From DSXH01 sp964532065 (GTDB lineage: Bacteria > Bacteroidota > Ignavibacteria > Ignavibacteriales > Melioribacteraceae): a stretch of DNA of 64,000 nucleotides. Positions 55,346 to 64,000 of the stretch are shown here, piece after piece; positions within the stretch are counted from its first letter, which is position 1; every line of letters starts with the position of its first letter. Below the pieces are notes generated by a model that was given only the letters and a program-made list of their open reading frames with translations, did not search any database and was not told the DNA's origin. The position numbers were made by a program, and so were the translations under genes. The DNA lies in NCBI GenBank assembly GCA_964532065.1, contig CAZHHG010000002.1, positions 62,001-126,000 of the forward strand. The letters are read 5' to 3'.

Positions 55346-56710
55346 ATGCCAATTCAAACAATTAATCCGGCGACCGGGAAAATCGAAAAAACATTTAATG
55401 AGTTTACAAATGATGAGATAAGGAGATCGGTCGATGGTTCTCACAATGCCTTTCTCAGCTGGAGCAGAGTAGAATTTTCCGAAAGAAAAAAGCTGATGAA
55501 GAACGCCGCTGAAGTGATGCGCTCCAAGAGGGACGAATATGCTTTTATCATAACAACGGAAATGGGCAAGCCGGTTAAACAATCGATAGCCGAAGTTGAA
55601 AAATGCGCCTGGGTGTGCGACTATTATGCCGAGAATGCAGAATCAATTCTTAAAAAGGAAATTATATCGACCGATGCTTCGGAGAGTTATGTTGAATTCA
55701 ATCCTTTAGGTGTAATACTGGCAGTCATGCCCTGGAATTTCCCGTTCTGGCAGGTTTTCAGGTTTGCCGCCCCCTCTATAATGGCTGGGAATGTGGGACT
55801 ATTAAAGCATTCATCAAATGTGCCTATGTGTGCTCTGGCAATAGAACAGATCTTTTTAAATGCAGGTTTTCCGAAAAATGTTTTTAAATCCCTGTTAATC
55901 GGTTCGGAACCGGTTAAAGAAATTATTAGAAACCCTTTGGTAAAAGCTGCAACACTAACCGGGAGCGAACCGGCCGGCCGCAAAATAGCCGAAGCCTGCG
56001 GAAAAGAACTTAAGAAAACGGTCCTAGAGCTGGGCGGGAGTGATCCGTTTATTATACTTGATGATGCCGACCTGGAATTGGCTGCCAAGACTGCAGTTAC
56101 TGCGAGGTTAATTAATAACGGTCAAAGTTGTATTGCCGCAAAGAGATTTATTGCGGTTGAAAAAATTTACGACCGGTTTCGTGAGTTATTTGTAAAATCG
56201 ATGGAGAGCGCTAAAGTCGGCGAGCCGATGGACGAAACAACGGACCTTGGACCGATAGCCCGCGAAGACCTGCTGTATGAACTTGATGCACAGGTAAAAG
56301 ATTCTATTGCCAAAGGAGCTTCTCTTCTTACCGGAGGGAAAATTCTTCCCGGAAGAGGATTCTATTATGCGCCTACTATTCTCGATAATCTCTCTAAAGG
56401 AATGCCGGCATACGACGACGAAATATTCGGTCCGGTTGCTTCTCTTATTATGGCGGCTGATGATGATGACGCCGTACGGATTGCCAATGATTCGGATTTT
56501 GGACTGGGGGCCTCCCTCTGGACTTCGGACCGGAACAGGGCAAAAAAGATTGCTTCAGAAATTGAAACAGGTTCTGTGTTTGTAAACGGTATGGTTAAAT
56601 CTGATCCCCGTTTGCCTTTCGGCGGAATTAAAAACTCCGGCTATGGAAGAGAACTCTCTCATTACGGAATGAAAGAATTTGTGAATATTAAATCGGTCTG
56701 GATAAAATAA
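55346..56710 (+). CDS. NAD(P)-dependent aldehyde dehydrogenase
   Basis: 454 residues. It shows the ALDH core: PWNFPFWQVFRFAAPSIMAG, catalytic Glu in LELGGSDPFIIL and catalytic Cys in NNGQSCIAAKRF. The short length and NPATGKIEKTF start match the succinate-semialdehyde dehydrogenase-like (GabD1/ YneI-type) group. Oxidises an aldehyde to its acid with NAD(P). No GABA aminotransferase is adjacent, so the substrate is unclear. ATG at 55346 follows GGGGAATAGAG. Confidence 0.93.
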   Translation: MPIQTINPATGKIEKTFNEFTNDEIRRSVDGSHNAFLSWSRVEFSERKKLMKNAAEVMRSKRDEYAFIITTEMGKPVKQSIAEVEKCAWVCDYYAENAESILKKEIISTDASESYVEFNPLGVILAVMPWNFPFWQVFRFAAPSIMAGNVGLLKHSSNVPMCALAIEQIFLNAGFPKNVFKSLLIGSEPVKEIIRNPLVKAATLTGSEPAGRKIAEACGKELKKTVLELGGSDPFIILDDADLELAAKTAVTARLINNGQSCIAAKRFIAVEKIYDRFRELFVKSMESAKVGEPMDETTDLGPIAREDLLYELDAQVKDSIAKGASLLTGGKILPGRGFYYAPTILDNLSKGMPAYDDEIFGPVASLIMAADDDDAVRIANDSDFGLGASLWTSDRNRAKKIASEIETGSVFVNGMVKSDPRLPFGGIKNSGYGRELSHYGMKEFVNIKSVWIK

Positions 56711-56793
56711 AACCGGTAAGATTGTTTGCAGTTCGGAATAATCGGCGTGGATATAAAAGGATTTATTAAATATAATTTTAACAAGTGCACGGT

Positions 56794-57366
56794 ATGAATG
56801 ATTCAGAAAATTTAATAAGATGCAGCTGGGCAGGCAGCGACCCCCTTTATTGTAAATATCACGACGAGGAATGGGGTATTCCGGTGCATGATGACAGAAA
56901 GCTGTTCGAAATGTTGACTCTGGAAGGGGCACAGGCCGGATTAAGCTGGATTACCATTCTTCGTAAGCGGGAGAACTACCGTAAAGCTTTTGACAATTTC
57001 GATCCACTTAAAGTATCCTGTTATAATTCTAAAAAAGTAAAGGAGCTTCTCAAAAACGAGGGGATCGTTAGAAATCGTCTAAAGATCGAATCCGCAATTC
57101 AGAACGCAAAAATTTTTCTTGAAGTGAAAAAATCATTCGGTTCTTTCGATAATTATATCTGGCAGTTTGTTGATTATAAACAGGTAAGAAATAATTGGAA
57201 ATGTGTTGGTGAAATACCGTCAAAAACTGACACATCGGATCGGATGAGCAAGGATTTGAAGAAACGCGGTTTCAAATTTGTCGGATCCACAATTTGTTAT
57301 GCATTTATGCAGGCGGTTGGAATGGTTAATGATCATACCTCCGGTTGTTATAAAAATAATTTATGA
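56794..57366 (+). CDS. tag: DNA-3-methyladenine glycosylase I
   Basis: 190 residues from the ATG at 56794; a GTG at 56785 would add three. The N-terminal zinc-site cysteine and aromatic pocket are in RCSWAGSDPLYCKYHDEEWG, with FEMLTLEGAQAGLSW and the helical pattern VGSTICYAFMQAVGMVNDH near the C-terminus (last Zn ligands HxxxC, TSGCY). It removes 3-methyladenine from alkylated DNA. It stands alone 83 bases after the aldehyde dehydrogenase. Confidence 0.94.
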   Translation: MNDSENLIRCSWAGSDPLYCKYHDEEWGIPVHDDRKLFEMLTLEGAQAGLSWITILRKRENYRKAFDNFDPLKVSCYNSKKVKELLKNEGIVRNRLKIESAIQNAKIFLEVKKSFGSFDNYIWQFVDYKQVRNNWKCVGEIPSKTDTSDRMSKDLKKRGFKFVGSTICYAFMQAVGMVNDHTSGCYKNNL

Positions 57367-57515
57367 TAAGCTGCAATTAAGAAATCCATTCATTTGAAAT
57401 AATTCCCGCCTGATCTTTCACCTGCCCGGGTTATATAAATCTGATTTGTTCTTTTTCCATTCTTTTTGAATTAAACTTTCTCCCCGTTGAAGCGATAATT
57501 AGTTAGAGTTATTGT

Positions 57516-57539
57516 GCGGGGAAAAAAAAGAGTCCCCGC
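57516..57539. other. GC-rich hairpin in leader of lipoprotein gene
   Basis: GCGGGGA (57516-57522) and TCCCCGC (57533-57539), perfect 7-bp stem with a 10-base A-rich loop. It lies 32 bases before the TTG start of the lipoprotein gene, with no T run, so it may be an mRNA structure rather than a terminator. Confidence 0.5.
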
Positions 57540-57571
57540 CTTCAATTGAAAAATAAAAAAAGGGGGGAGCC

Positions 57572-57985
57572 TTGAAAAAGGTGGTTGTTATCTTTCTATT
57601 CATAATTATAACCGGTTGTAGTTATGAAAACCCGGTTGAGTCGGTAAAGGAAATAAATTACACCGGCGAATATCAGTCAAATCTGGAAGAGATAAATTCA
57701 GTTATTCTATATATTTATCATGACGGGAAAATGTCGATTTCGGGTACCGGTAACTGGAACGGATTAACGTTCAGTTTTACAGGAACAGTATTGAACAAGC
57801 ATGCTTTGTTCAATTTTTCTCTGAAAAAAACAAATATTGGTGACCTGGAAGGATCGATTGACGGATTTTTTGATGACCATGGGAAATTTCTGGCCGGCGG
57901 TTATACTCTGAGAAATGAATATAATATTCTGCAGAACTCTATCAGTTTTAAGCTGGTTTCGAAAATAGTTACGCTTAATAAATAA
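57572..57985 (+). CDS. Lipoprotein of unknown function, TTG start
   Basis: 137 residues. The TTG at 57572 follows AGGGGGGAGC closely, a strong ribosome-binding site that makes the rare start credible. A lipoprotein signal ends in IITGCSYE (Cys16). The mature part is a beta-rich domain with NYTGEYQSNLEEI and GTGNWNGLTFSFTGTV repeated as related strands. No family recognised. Monocistronic. Confidence 0.75.
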   Translation: MKKVVVIFLFIIITGCSYENPVESVKEINYTGEYQSNLEEINSVILYIYHDGKMSISGTGNWNGLTFSFTGTVLNKHALFNFSLKKTNIGDLEGSIDGFFDDHGKFLAGGYTLRNEYNILQNSISFKLVSKIVTLNK

Positions 57986-58320
57986 TTCATTCCTCGAATT
58001 ATAAGTCCCATAAAAAATCAGACAAGCAACTTATAAACTCGAAGCGTTAATGCCGCTTAACAGTAAATTATTTTATAATTAATTATCCGGTTATCCGAAA
58101 AATTTCGGAACGGCGTGACGGAAATTAAAATCATTTTAAAAAGTGTTTACATTAGTCTCTTATCTTACTAAGTTGTTTCTGAGCTTATACCATTTATGAT
58201 ATTATCCGGGCATATTTTTTTCGGGCAGTTCAATTTATTTCATTTTTAATCTTTTTTTAGCAGTTGTTATTTTTCTATCCGGCTAAACCTATTTTAATAA
58301 ATCAGCCATAAGAGGGAAGA
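57986..58320. other. Gene-free AT-rich region
   Basis: 335 bases without a plausible gene. It holds a short palindrome (TCCGAAA 58094-58100, TTTCGGA 58103-58109) and the ribosome-binding site AGAGGGAAG of the next gene at its right end. I see no terminator and no clear promoter. Confidence 0.6.
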
Positions 58321-61300
58321 ATGTCAGCAAAGGCATTGTACTTTGTTCACATCTTTTTCTTGGTTGTATCGGCAGGCATTTCTCAAACCAACGTTCAGGG
58401 CACCATCAACGCAAATACTACCTGGGTCTTATCCAATAGTCCTTATAATCTAACCGGGTCTCTAACTATAAGAGACGGGGCAACTCTTACTATTGAAAAC
58501 GGGGTTGAAGTAAGGTTCACAACTTCATCTTATATCACGGTCGGTTCAAGCGCCTCATCGCGGGGATACCTGAATGCTACCGGTACTACATTTACAGGTT
58601 TGCTTGCAGGTGATGCCAGAGTTTATTTCAAATCAAATTCAAGTCAGGGCACTTTCAATAATTGTACATTTAACAATACTTATCTCTGGATAGAGAACAG
58701 TGAAGTTACACTCAACACATCAATTTTTAGTAATTGCGTCTATCCTGTTGTTCTGGAAGACGGCGGACGACTGACTCACAGCAATATGACTTTTGAATCG
58801 AGCAATACCAATTATGGAATTCAATTCAAAGGTACGTTATCAACGGATTATACGTTGAACGATAACGGATTTCCTTTTTTTATCGACAATCTTACCATTA
58901 ACAGCGGAGCGACACTCTCAATTGAAAGCGGTGTTGAAGCGAAGCTGACTTCTTCCACGTCAATTACCATAGGGTCCAGCACCTCTTCAAAAGGAACTTT
59001 GAATATATCGGGCGCGCTCATAAAAGGAATTCTGACTTCGGATTCAAAAATATATTTTAAAAGCGGGGCGGGTTCCGGTACGATAAACAACTCGAATCTA
59101 GACAATGCCTACCTGCTCGTTGAAAACAGCGAAATAGCTGTTTCTAAGACCAAGTTTGCAAGCGTTAATAATCCGATAATGCTTGAAGACGGCGGCACAG
59201 TTAATGTTTCGGATATTACTTATGATGCAAATGTTCTATATCCCGGACTCGGATTGCAGGGAAGCTTAAAAACCAATTATACTCTTAGCAAATCATTATC
59301 CCCCTATTACATAAATAATCTTACGGTCCGCGACAATTCAACGCTGACAATTGAATCTCAAACGGAAGTTTATTTCACATCGTCAACCGGAATTACCGCG
59401 GGTTATAGTACAACATTAAAAGGAAGCATAATCGCAAACAATGTCCGCTTTACGGGATTAACAAGCGGCGATGCGTCGATTCAAGTCAAATACAATTCGA
59501 CTTCACGGTTAACAAATTGTTTTTTTAATAATGCATTTATAAACATAGACAATTCCTCTCCGGAGGTCAGTAATTCACGTTTTACACAATGTACATTTGC
59601 AATAACAACCAGGAATAACGCCAATCCAGTTCTTCTCAATAATGATTTTTATAACAACTCGTTCGCAATAAAAAATTACAGTGCTGCGGGAATAACCGCT
59701 GAAAATAATTTCTGGGGCGATCCGTCAGGGCCGACCCATACCGACAATCCGAACGGTTTAGGCCAGAAATGCGAGGGGGTTATTGATTTTCAGCCTTTTG
59801 CGGCAACTCCGTTTAACGGTACGATAACGCCGGTAACACTTATGTCAAACATTAATTTTAACGATGTGGTTGTCGGTGCATATTCCGAACAGACTATAAA
59901 AGTTATCACAAGCCGCGGCACTATCGATCTTTTTATAAGTAAGATTGAAACAGACAATCCTTCTTTTACTATAAGCACTTCAACAAGTTATTGGGTTGCG
60001 GAAGCCGAGACAATATCAGTAAAAATTAAATTCATACCGCAGAATCAGGGAGCTGTAAACGCAAATCTTATCATTCATATTAATAAGCAGGGAAGCTCTC
60101 CGTTGATCATTCCGTTGACGGGAAACGGAGTGTCGCCGCTGCTTGCAACTCCGCTGCAGTTAAACTTCGGCCAGGTCGATTTGAAGAATAATAAAACACT
60201 GTCGCTGATTATTAAGAACAGATCCACCAAAACAGTAACGATTGATTCGGTTAAGATAACAAACGGGAAATTCTCTTTTGTTCTCGGTGTGAGCGCCAGT
60301 ATGCTGCAGTACGATGAACTATCCTCTACACCCGCGGAGGATATTGCTGCGAGTATTCTGGAAACAGCGTCCCTCTTTTCACTGTCAGCCGGTAAAACAA
60401 AAGAATTCCTCGTTACTTTTAAACCGGTTAATAGAGTGGCGGAAAACGGAATGCTTGAGATCTATTATAACACAAACAAAAAGGATGAGATCGGATTATC
60501 TGGAGAGGGTTTTGCTTCGCCCTTGTCTGTAAGAATTCCGAGTCTGAACTATCAGAATTTTCCCTTCCTCTTTTTAAATGTAGCTGTCGATACATTTAAT
60601 GTGGGCATCCCTACATTAACCCAGAATAATTTTGAAGTATATGAGAACGGTATACTTCAGACAGATAATTTCTCCGTATCGCCTCCGGGTGAAGGTGCAA
60701 GCTCAAGATTGACGGATATAATTTTTATAATGGATAACAGCGGCAGCATGGGAGACGAACAGGCTGCGGTTTCAAATAATGTAATTAATTTTGTTAACAG
60801 TCTGGCGAATTCCGGTGTCGATTATGCGCTCGGTCTCTGCAGATACGGTTCCTCTGCAAATTCCGGAAGCCCTATCATAGAGGAGAACGGTATACTAACG
60901 TCCGATCCGACGTATTTTAAAGATAATATCTGGATCAGAAATGTTACGACAGGGGGAACCGAACCCGGTTACTATGCAATAAAACAATCGGCGGCCTCCT
61001 TCGCGTTCCGGCCCGGTGCTCAGAAAATATTTATAATAATTACGGACGAAAATCCCGCACAGGGCACGGTTACAATTGACGAGGCAATCACTGCTTGCGT
61101 CGAAAACGGAATTACACTATTTGCATTAACAAACGGAACACTTGTAAGTAAATTCACACCTATTACAAATGCAACAAACGGAGAGATTTATGATATAAGA
61201 GCGGACTTTGCACAGATACTGGACTTTATTTCGAATATCATATCAACAAATTATCTGGTGCAGTATAAATCATTCGATCCTCTGGCTAATAACTCCAACA

Positions 61301-64000
61301 GAGAGGTAGTGGTTCTGGTTAATTATCAAGCTGCAACCGCATCGGATACAGTCTATTATAATCCCGGTTCGATACCGAAAATTCAGAGAACCGATTCAAC
61401 ACTGGCTTACCATACTCAGGCATGGGTTGAAGGAACATCGTTTTATATACAAGTAATTGTTACAGACGAAATTGAGCCGTTCGTGCAATCCGTCAATCTT
61501 TTTTATAAAGCCACCAACCAGAATTTTTTCGCAAGCATTGCAATGAATAATCTTACAGGCAATAAATATGTTGCCACAATTCCGGTTGCTTCAGTAAGAG
61601 CACCGGGAGTGGATTATTATATTACGGCTTCGGACGGAAATATAACCGCATCGGATCCGAAAATGAATCCTGCTCAGAATCCTTATCAGCTGGCGATACT
61701 TCCGAATGTAGCCCCTGATATTCAGCACAACATTGTTGAAGCAGCTACTAGAAATAATCCGGTAAATATAAACGCTAACGTAACTGATAATACAAATAAT
61801 GTTGCCGATGTTAAACTCTATTACAGAAAGTCCGGTCAGATTACTTATCAGCTTGCACAAATGAATCTTACTCCGCCAAGCGCATATTCGGGTATAATAC
61901 CGCAGGCTTTTGTTACCGCTACAGACATTGAATATTTTATAAAAGCAACGGATGATTTCGGATTAAGCACTTTTCACGGAACTATATCGGTGCCTCACAG
62001 AATTACAGTTGTCGCCTTGAATGTGCCCGCACAAATAGATACTCTTGCAAAAGCTCCCTCAATTAAAGATGTACAGGTTCCTGCTAACGGTGCCGGGTAT
62101 TGTTATTTCAAACTAACCTCCAATGGCAGTAATGTATTCTCGAATTCAAAAGTTAAGGCACTGATGTCCTCGCCAACAAGAGCTGTTAATGTTGAAGGGA
62201 TCTTCTTAAAACCGGGTGTCTTCCGGCTGGATCTTCCCGGATTTCTTTTTATCGATTCATTAATGACGTATATCCTTGGCAACGGTATAACCGTAAGCGA
62301 TACATTTTATACTTTTAATGCGGCTCCGTTTCAGATCCGTGTAAAACAAATACCGTCGCCATTTCAGAGAACATGGACAATATTTGCCGGAGGAAGTGCC
62401 GGAGTAAGCGGTACTGCGGCTTCGATTGGCGTTGGAGTTTCTGCTTCTGCTGCTAAATTGTCTGTTAAAGGAGAAGCGGGCGGAGGACTCGATATTCAGC
62501 TCGATCAGGATGATAATATTTTCCTCGACAGGCGACTTGAGCTGGGAGTAAGTGCCGAAGTTCAAATTCCTAATGCAAATCTGGCAGTTGCTTCAGCAAC
62601 CGTTGCTACAACTTCAGCTACTGTTAAGACATTCTTCGGTCAGAAATTCGGATTTACTCAACTCGGATTATCTCAGGATAAAATTAAAATGGCACAATCC
62701 GGATTTATGCTCGAAACCATGGCGATTGCGGGAATCGGTTTGTCCCCGGGTGTCGGAGCTGTGCTGGCTGCAATTGTGGAGACAATTAATGCAACCGGAG
62801 GTGTAATAACCACCTTTGACGATGCTCTTGTGAAAAATTATCAGGGGCTCGGATTGGAGGGAAATCTTGGTGCGGGATTCAAATCTCAATTTGCCGGTGT
62901 TGAAATCAACGCTCTTAATCCATCCATCGGTTCGGCTTTGAATCTTAAATTCAATACTTTTTATGATCATCCTTCGCTGACCGACAACACCAAAGGTTCC
63001 GTTGAATTCAGCCAGGCCTTCAGTTTTAATTTTTCAGCGCTCGACTTCGGATTGAAGTCGAAAGATAAATTTGATCTGGGGGGTGGAAATTTCAGCCTGT
63101 TCGACGCAGGTGCAGGAGCTGAATTTTCCGCTGAAGTTAAACTCGATCCGTCTTTCGGATTTAATGGACTCGGATTAACTTTTAAAGGAGGAGGCGGACT
63201 AAATCTTTTCAATGCATCCAGAAATACTTATTACAGTACAACCATCGGTCTTCCAAAAGAACTCTATCAGTCTATTGTCTCGTCGGGCAGTTCTATTATC
63301 GGACTGTTTACCAAGAACCGCGGCGTTCCGATTGGAACGGGCATTGTAAGCGATGCTATCCAGACTTTTAAAAGCGTATACAGCAATATTACTTCGGTAC
63401 CTATTGAAATTACTACTTCCGAAATTCAGGGGAACGGTTATGCGCTCAATTTCGGAATTGATCTGGACGTAGCATTCCTGATCGGGGCCGGCGTTTCATT
63501 TGGAATTAACGGTAAATTCTACGACGAAATTATCTATCCCAGAAAATATTCAAAAGTATATTTGAACGGTGAAAACTACCTCGTATATACCAACAATTAT
63601 TCGGATGTTATGAAGAGTAAAGAGTTTACAGGTGTACTCGGAGATCTTTTCTCCGGTGTACTACCTCTTATAAAACAATCGTTTCTTAATATTATTAATA
63701 CACTGGAAACACTTGTAATTGCAGGAAGAAATTTCATTCTCAATGTTACATCGACTGCAGGCAATACTATCGGGACTATTGTCGGCACAGCAACATCGGG
63801 AGGAACCTGGATCATCTCGACAATATCCTCTCATCTGCCCGGATTATATCAGGAGGGTCCGTTCCAACCTCCGGTATTCAAAAGGTTCAACCGTTCAAAA
63901 TTTGTATATCATTTATCCGGCCCGGAAAACAGTAACCGGGTTTCTCTTTATGAGTCCAATCTTGTAATAACAAGCAATATTCTGAATGCCGCATTCAAGA
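58321..64000 (+). CDS. Giant secreted beta-helix/ASH/vWA protein, 3' truncated
   Basis: One open frame from ATG 58321 (behind AGAGGGAAGA) runs without a stop to the window end, at least 1893 codons. A signal peptide (to about residue 22, VSAGISQ) precedes three right-handed beta-helix-like repeats of exactly 143 residues, starting at residues 48, 191 and 334, closed by NNFWGDPSGP (about residue 463). ASH-like domains (about 500-790; LQLNFGQVDLKNN) lead to a vWA domain with MIDAS residues DNSGSMG (806-812), TGGTEPG and ITDENP. A beta-rich, Gly/Ala-rich region follows (about 1360-1890). Likely exported via T9SS and adhesive; the sorting tail lies outside the window. Confidence 0.9.
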   Translation, partial: MSAKALYFVHIFFLVVSAGISQTNVQGTINANTTWVLSNSPYNLTGSLTIRDGATLTIENGVEVRFTTSSYITVGSSASSRGYLNATGTTFTGLLAGDARVYFKSNSSQGTFNNCTFNNTYLWIENSEVTLNTSIFSNCVYPVVLEDGGRLTHSNMTFESSNTNYGIQFKGTLSTDYTLNDNGFPFFIDNLTINSGATLSIESGVEAKLTSSTSITIGSSTSSKGTLNISGALIKGILTSDSKIYFKSGAGSGTINNSNLDNAYLLVENSEIAVSKTKFASVNNPIMLEDGGTVNVSDITYDANVLYPGLGLQGSLKTNYTLSKSLSPYYINNLTVRDNSTLTIESQTEVYFTSSTGITAGYSTTLKGSIIANNVRFTGLTSGDASIQVKYNSTSRLTNCFFNNAFINIDNSSPEVSNSRFTQCTFAITTRNNANPVLLNNDFYNNSFAIKNYSAAGITAENNFWGDPSGPTHTDNPNGLGQKCEGVIDFQPFAATPFNGTITPVTLMSNINFNDVVVGAYSEQTIKVITSRGTIDLFISKIETDNPSFTISTSTSYWVAEAETISVKIKFIPQNQGAVNANLIIHINKQGSSPLIIPLTGNGVSPLLATPLQLNFGQVDLKNNKTLSLIIKNRSTKTVTIDSVKITNGKFSFVLGVSASMLQYDELSSTPAEDIAASILETASLFSLSAGKTKEFLVTFKPVNRVAENGMLEIYYNTNKKDEIGLSGEGFASPLSVRIPSLNYQNFPFLFLNVAVDTFNVGIPTLTQNNFEVYENGILQTDNFSVSPPGEGASSRLTDIIFIMDNSGSMGDEQAAVSNNVINFVNSLANSGVDYALGLCRYGSSANSGSPIIEENGILTSDPTYFKDNIWIRNVTTGGTEPGYYAIKQSAASFAFRPGAQKIFIIITDENPAQGTVTIDEAITACVENGITLFALTNGTLVSKFTPITNATNGEIYDIRADFAQILDFISNIISTNYLVQYKSFDPLANNSNREVVVLVNYQAATASDTVYYNPGSIPKIQRTDSTLAYHTQAWVEGTSFYIQVIVTDEIEPFVQSVNLFYKATNQNFFASIAMNNLTGNKYVATIPVASVRAPGVDYYITASDGNITASDPKMNPAQNPYQLAILPNVAPDIQHNIVEAATRNNPVNINANVTDNTNNVADVKLYYRKSGQITYQLAQMNLTPPSAYSGIIPQAFVTATDIEYFIKATDDFGLSTFHGTISVPHRITVVALNVPAQIDTLAKAPSIKDVQVPANGAGYCYFKLTSNGSNVFSNSKVKALMSSPTRAVNVEGIFLKPGVFRLDLPGFLFIDSLMTYILGNGITVSDTFYTFNAAPFQIRVKQIPSPFQRTWTIFAGGSAGVSGTAASIGVGVSASAAKLSVKGEAGGGLDIQLDQDDNIFLDRRLELGVSAEVQIPNANLAVASATVATTSATVKTFFGQKFGFTQLGLSQDKIKMAQSGFMLETMAIAGIGLSPGVGAVLAAIVETINATGGVITTFDDALVKNYQGLGLEGNLGAGFKSQFAGVEINALNPSIGSALNLKFNTFYDHPSLTDNTKGSVEFSQAFSFNFSALDFGLKSKDKFDLGGGNFSLFDAGAGAEFSAEVKLDPSFGFNGLGLTFKGGGGLNLFNASRNTYYSTTIGLPKELYQSIVSSGSSIIGLFTKNRGVPIGTGIVSDAIQTFKSVYSNITSVPIEITTSEIQGNGYALNFGIDLDVAFLIGAGVSFGINGKFYDEIIYPRKYSKVYLNGENYLVYTNNYSDVMKSKEFTGVLGDLFSGVLPLIKQSFLNIINTLETLVIAGRNFILNVTSTAGNTIGTIVGTATSGGTWIISTISSHLPGLYQEGPFQPPVFKRFNRSKFVYHLSGPENSNRVSLYESNLVITSNILNAAFK

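Noticed and set aside
57516..57539. Terminator of the tag gene
   Set aside because: No T run follows the stem on either strand, and it lies in the leader of the next gene.
58848..59105. Minus-strand frame of 85 codons inside the giant gene
   Set aside because: Antisense shadow of the repeat region; no ribosome-binding site or family.
1..64000. Insertion sequences, tRNA genes and CRISPR arrays
   Set aside because: No transposase motifs, cloverleaf tRNAs or spacer-repeat arrays were seen; the only repeats are protein-coding tandem repeats and short palindromes.

Overview
The window reads like a chromosomal contig of a free-living, Ignavibacteria-like member of the Bacteroidota/Chlorobi group. 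The clues are a clade II type nitrous oxide reductase with a lipoprotein-like leader, many Bacteroidota-style lipoproteins, a type IX secretion (T9SS) sorting tail of the NYPNPFNPST type, FecR-domain anti-sigma and tricorn-type peptidase genes, and polysaccharide-degrading enzymes. Genus and species are inference. No rRNA, tRNA, insertion sequence or CRISPR array was recognised. A 10-N assembly gap lies at 3712-3721.

Layout. 1-8904 is a nitrogen-oxide respiration island. A minus-strand nos group (RIC-like di-iron protein, monohaem cytochrome c, NosZ, conserved membrane protein, NosL) diverges from a plus-strand nrf group (NapH-like ferredoxin, NrfH, NrfA, outer-membrane porin) that ends at a clean intrinsic terminator. 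Together they would reduce nitrite to ammonium and N2O to N2; no NO reductase is in view. 8938-14762 holds small metabolic genes, a GH35 beta-galactosidase, a sugar-isomerase-like protein and an orphan corrinoid protein. 14787-18046 has a PfkB kinase, a thioredoxin/thioredoxin reductase pair with an unusual thioredoxin, an EamA exporter with an apparent ATT start, and a half-size TSUP protein. 18434-23837 has M1 and M28 peptidases, pyrophosphatase and an APC permease. 24068-28455 has phosphate (PiT-PhoU) and potassium (Kup) transporters; the PiT gene sits behind 11-bp direct repeats resembling a Pho box.

28535-40135 contains short secreted proteins, an SDR and a three-gene glycoside-hydrolase run (GH92, a clan GH-A-like enzyme, GH20) fit for trimming mannose- and N-acetylglucosamine-rich glycans. 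40356-42478 is a pilin-like protein, ECF-type sigma factor and FecR-type anti-sigma factor. 42700-43033 carries two unexplained non-coding signals: four 11-bp Pho-box-like repeats and a compact four-way-junction RNA-like element. 43588-50390 has a tricorn-type S41 peptidase and a GatD/GatE pair, normally the archaeal route to Gln-tRNA(Gln). PhoH2 follows. 52393-55173 is a T9SS-exported tandem-repeat protein, followed by an aldehyde dehydrogenase, DNA glycosylase I and a lipoprotein. From 58321 to the window end runs one very large open frame (at least 1893 codons) encoding a secreted beta-helix/ASH/vWA protein.

The most unusual items are the four-way-junction element, the two Pho-box-like arrays, GatDE in a bacterial setting, the terminator that overlaps the pfkB ribosome-binding site, the ATT-started exporter, and the RIC-like protein whose N-terminal Cys-Cys-Gly-Gly is replaced.
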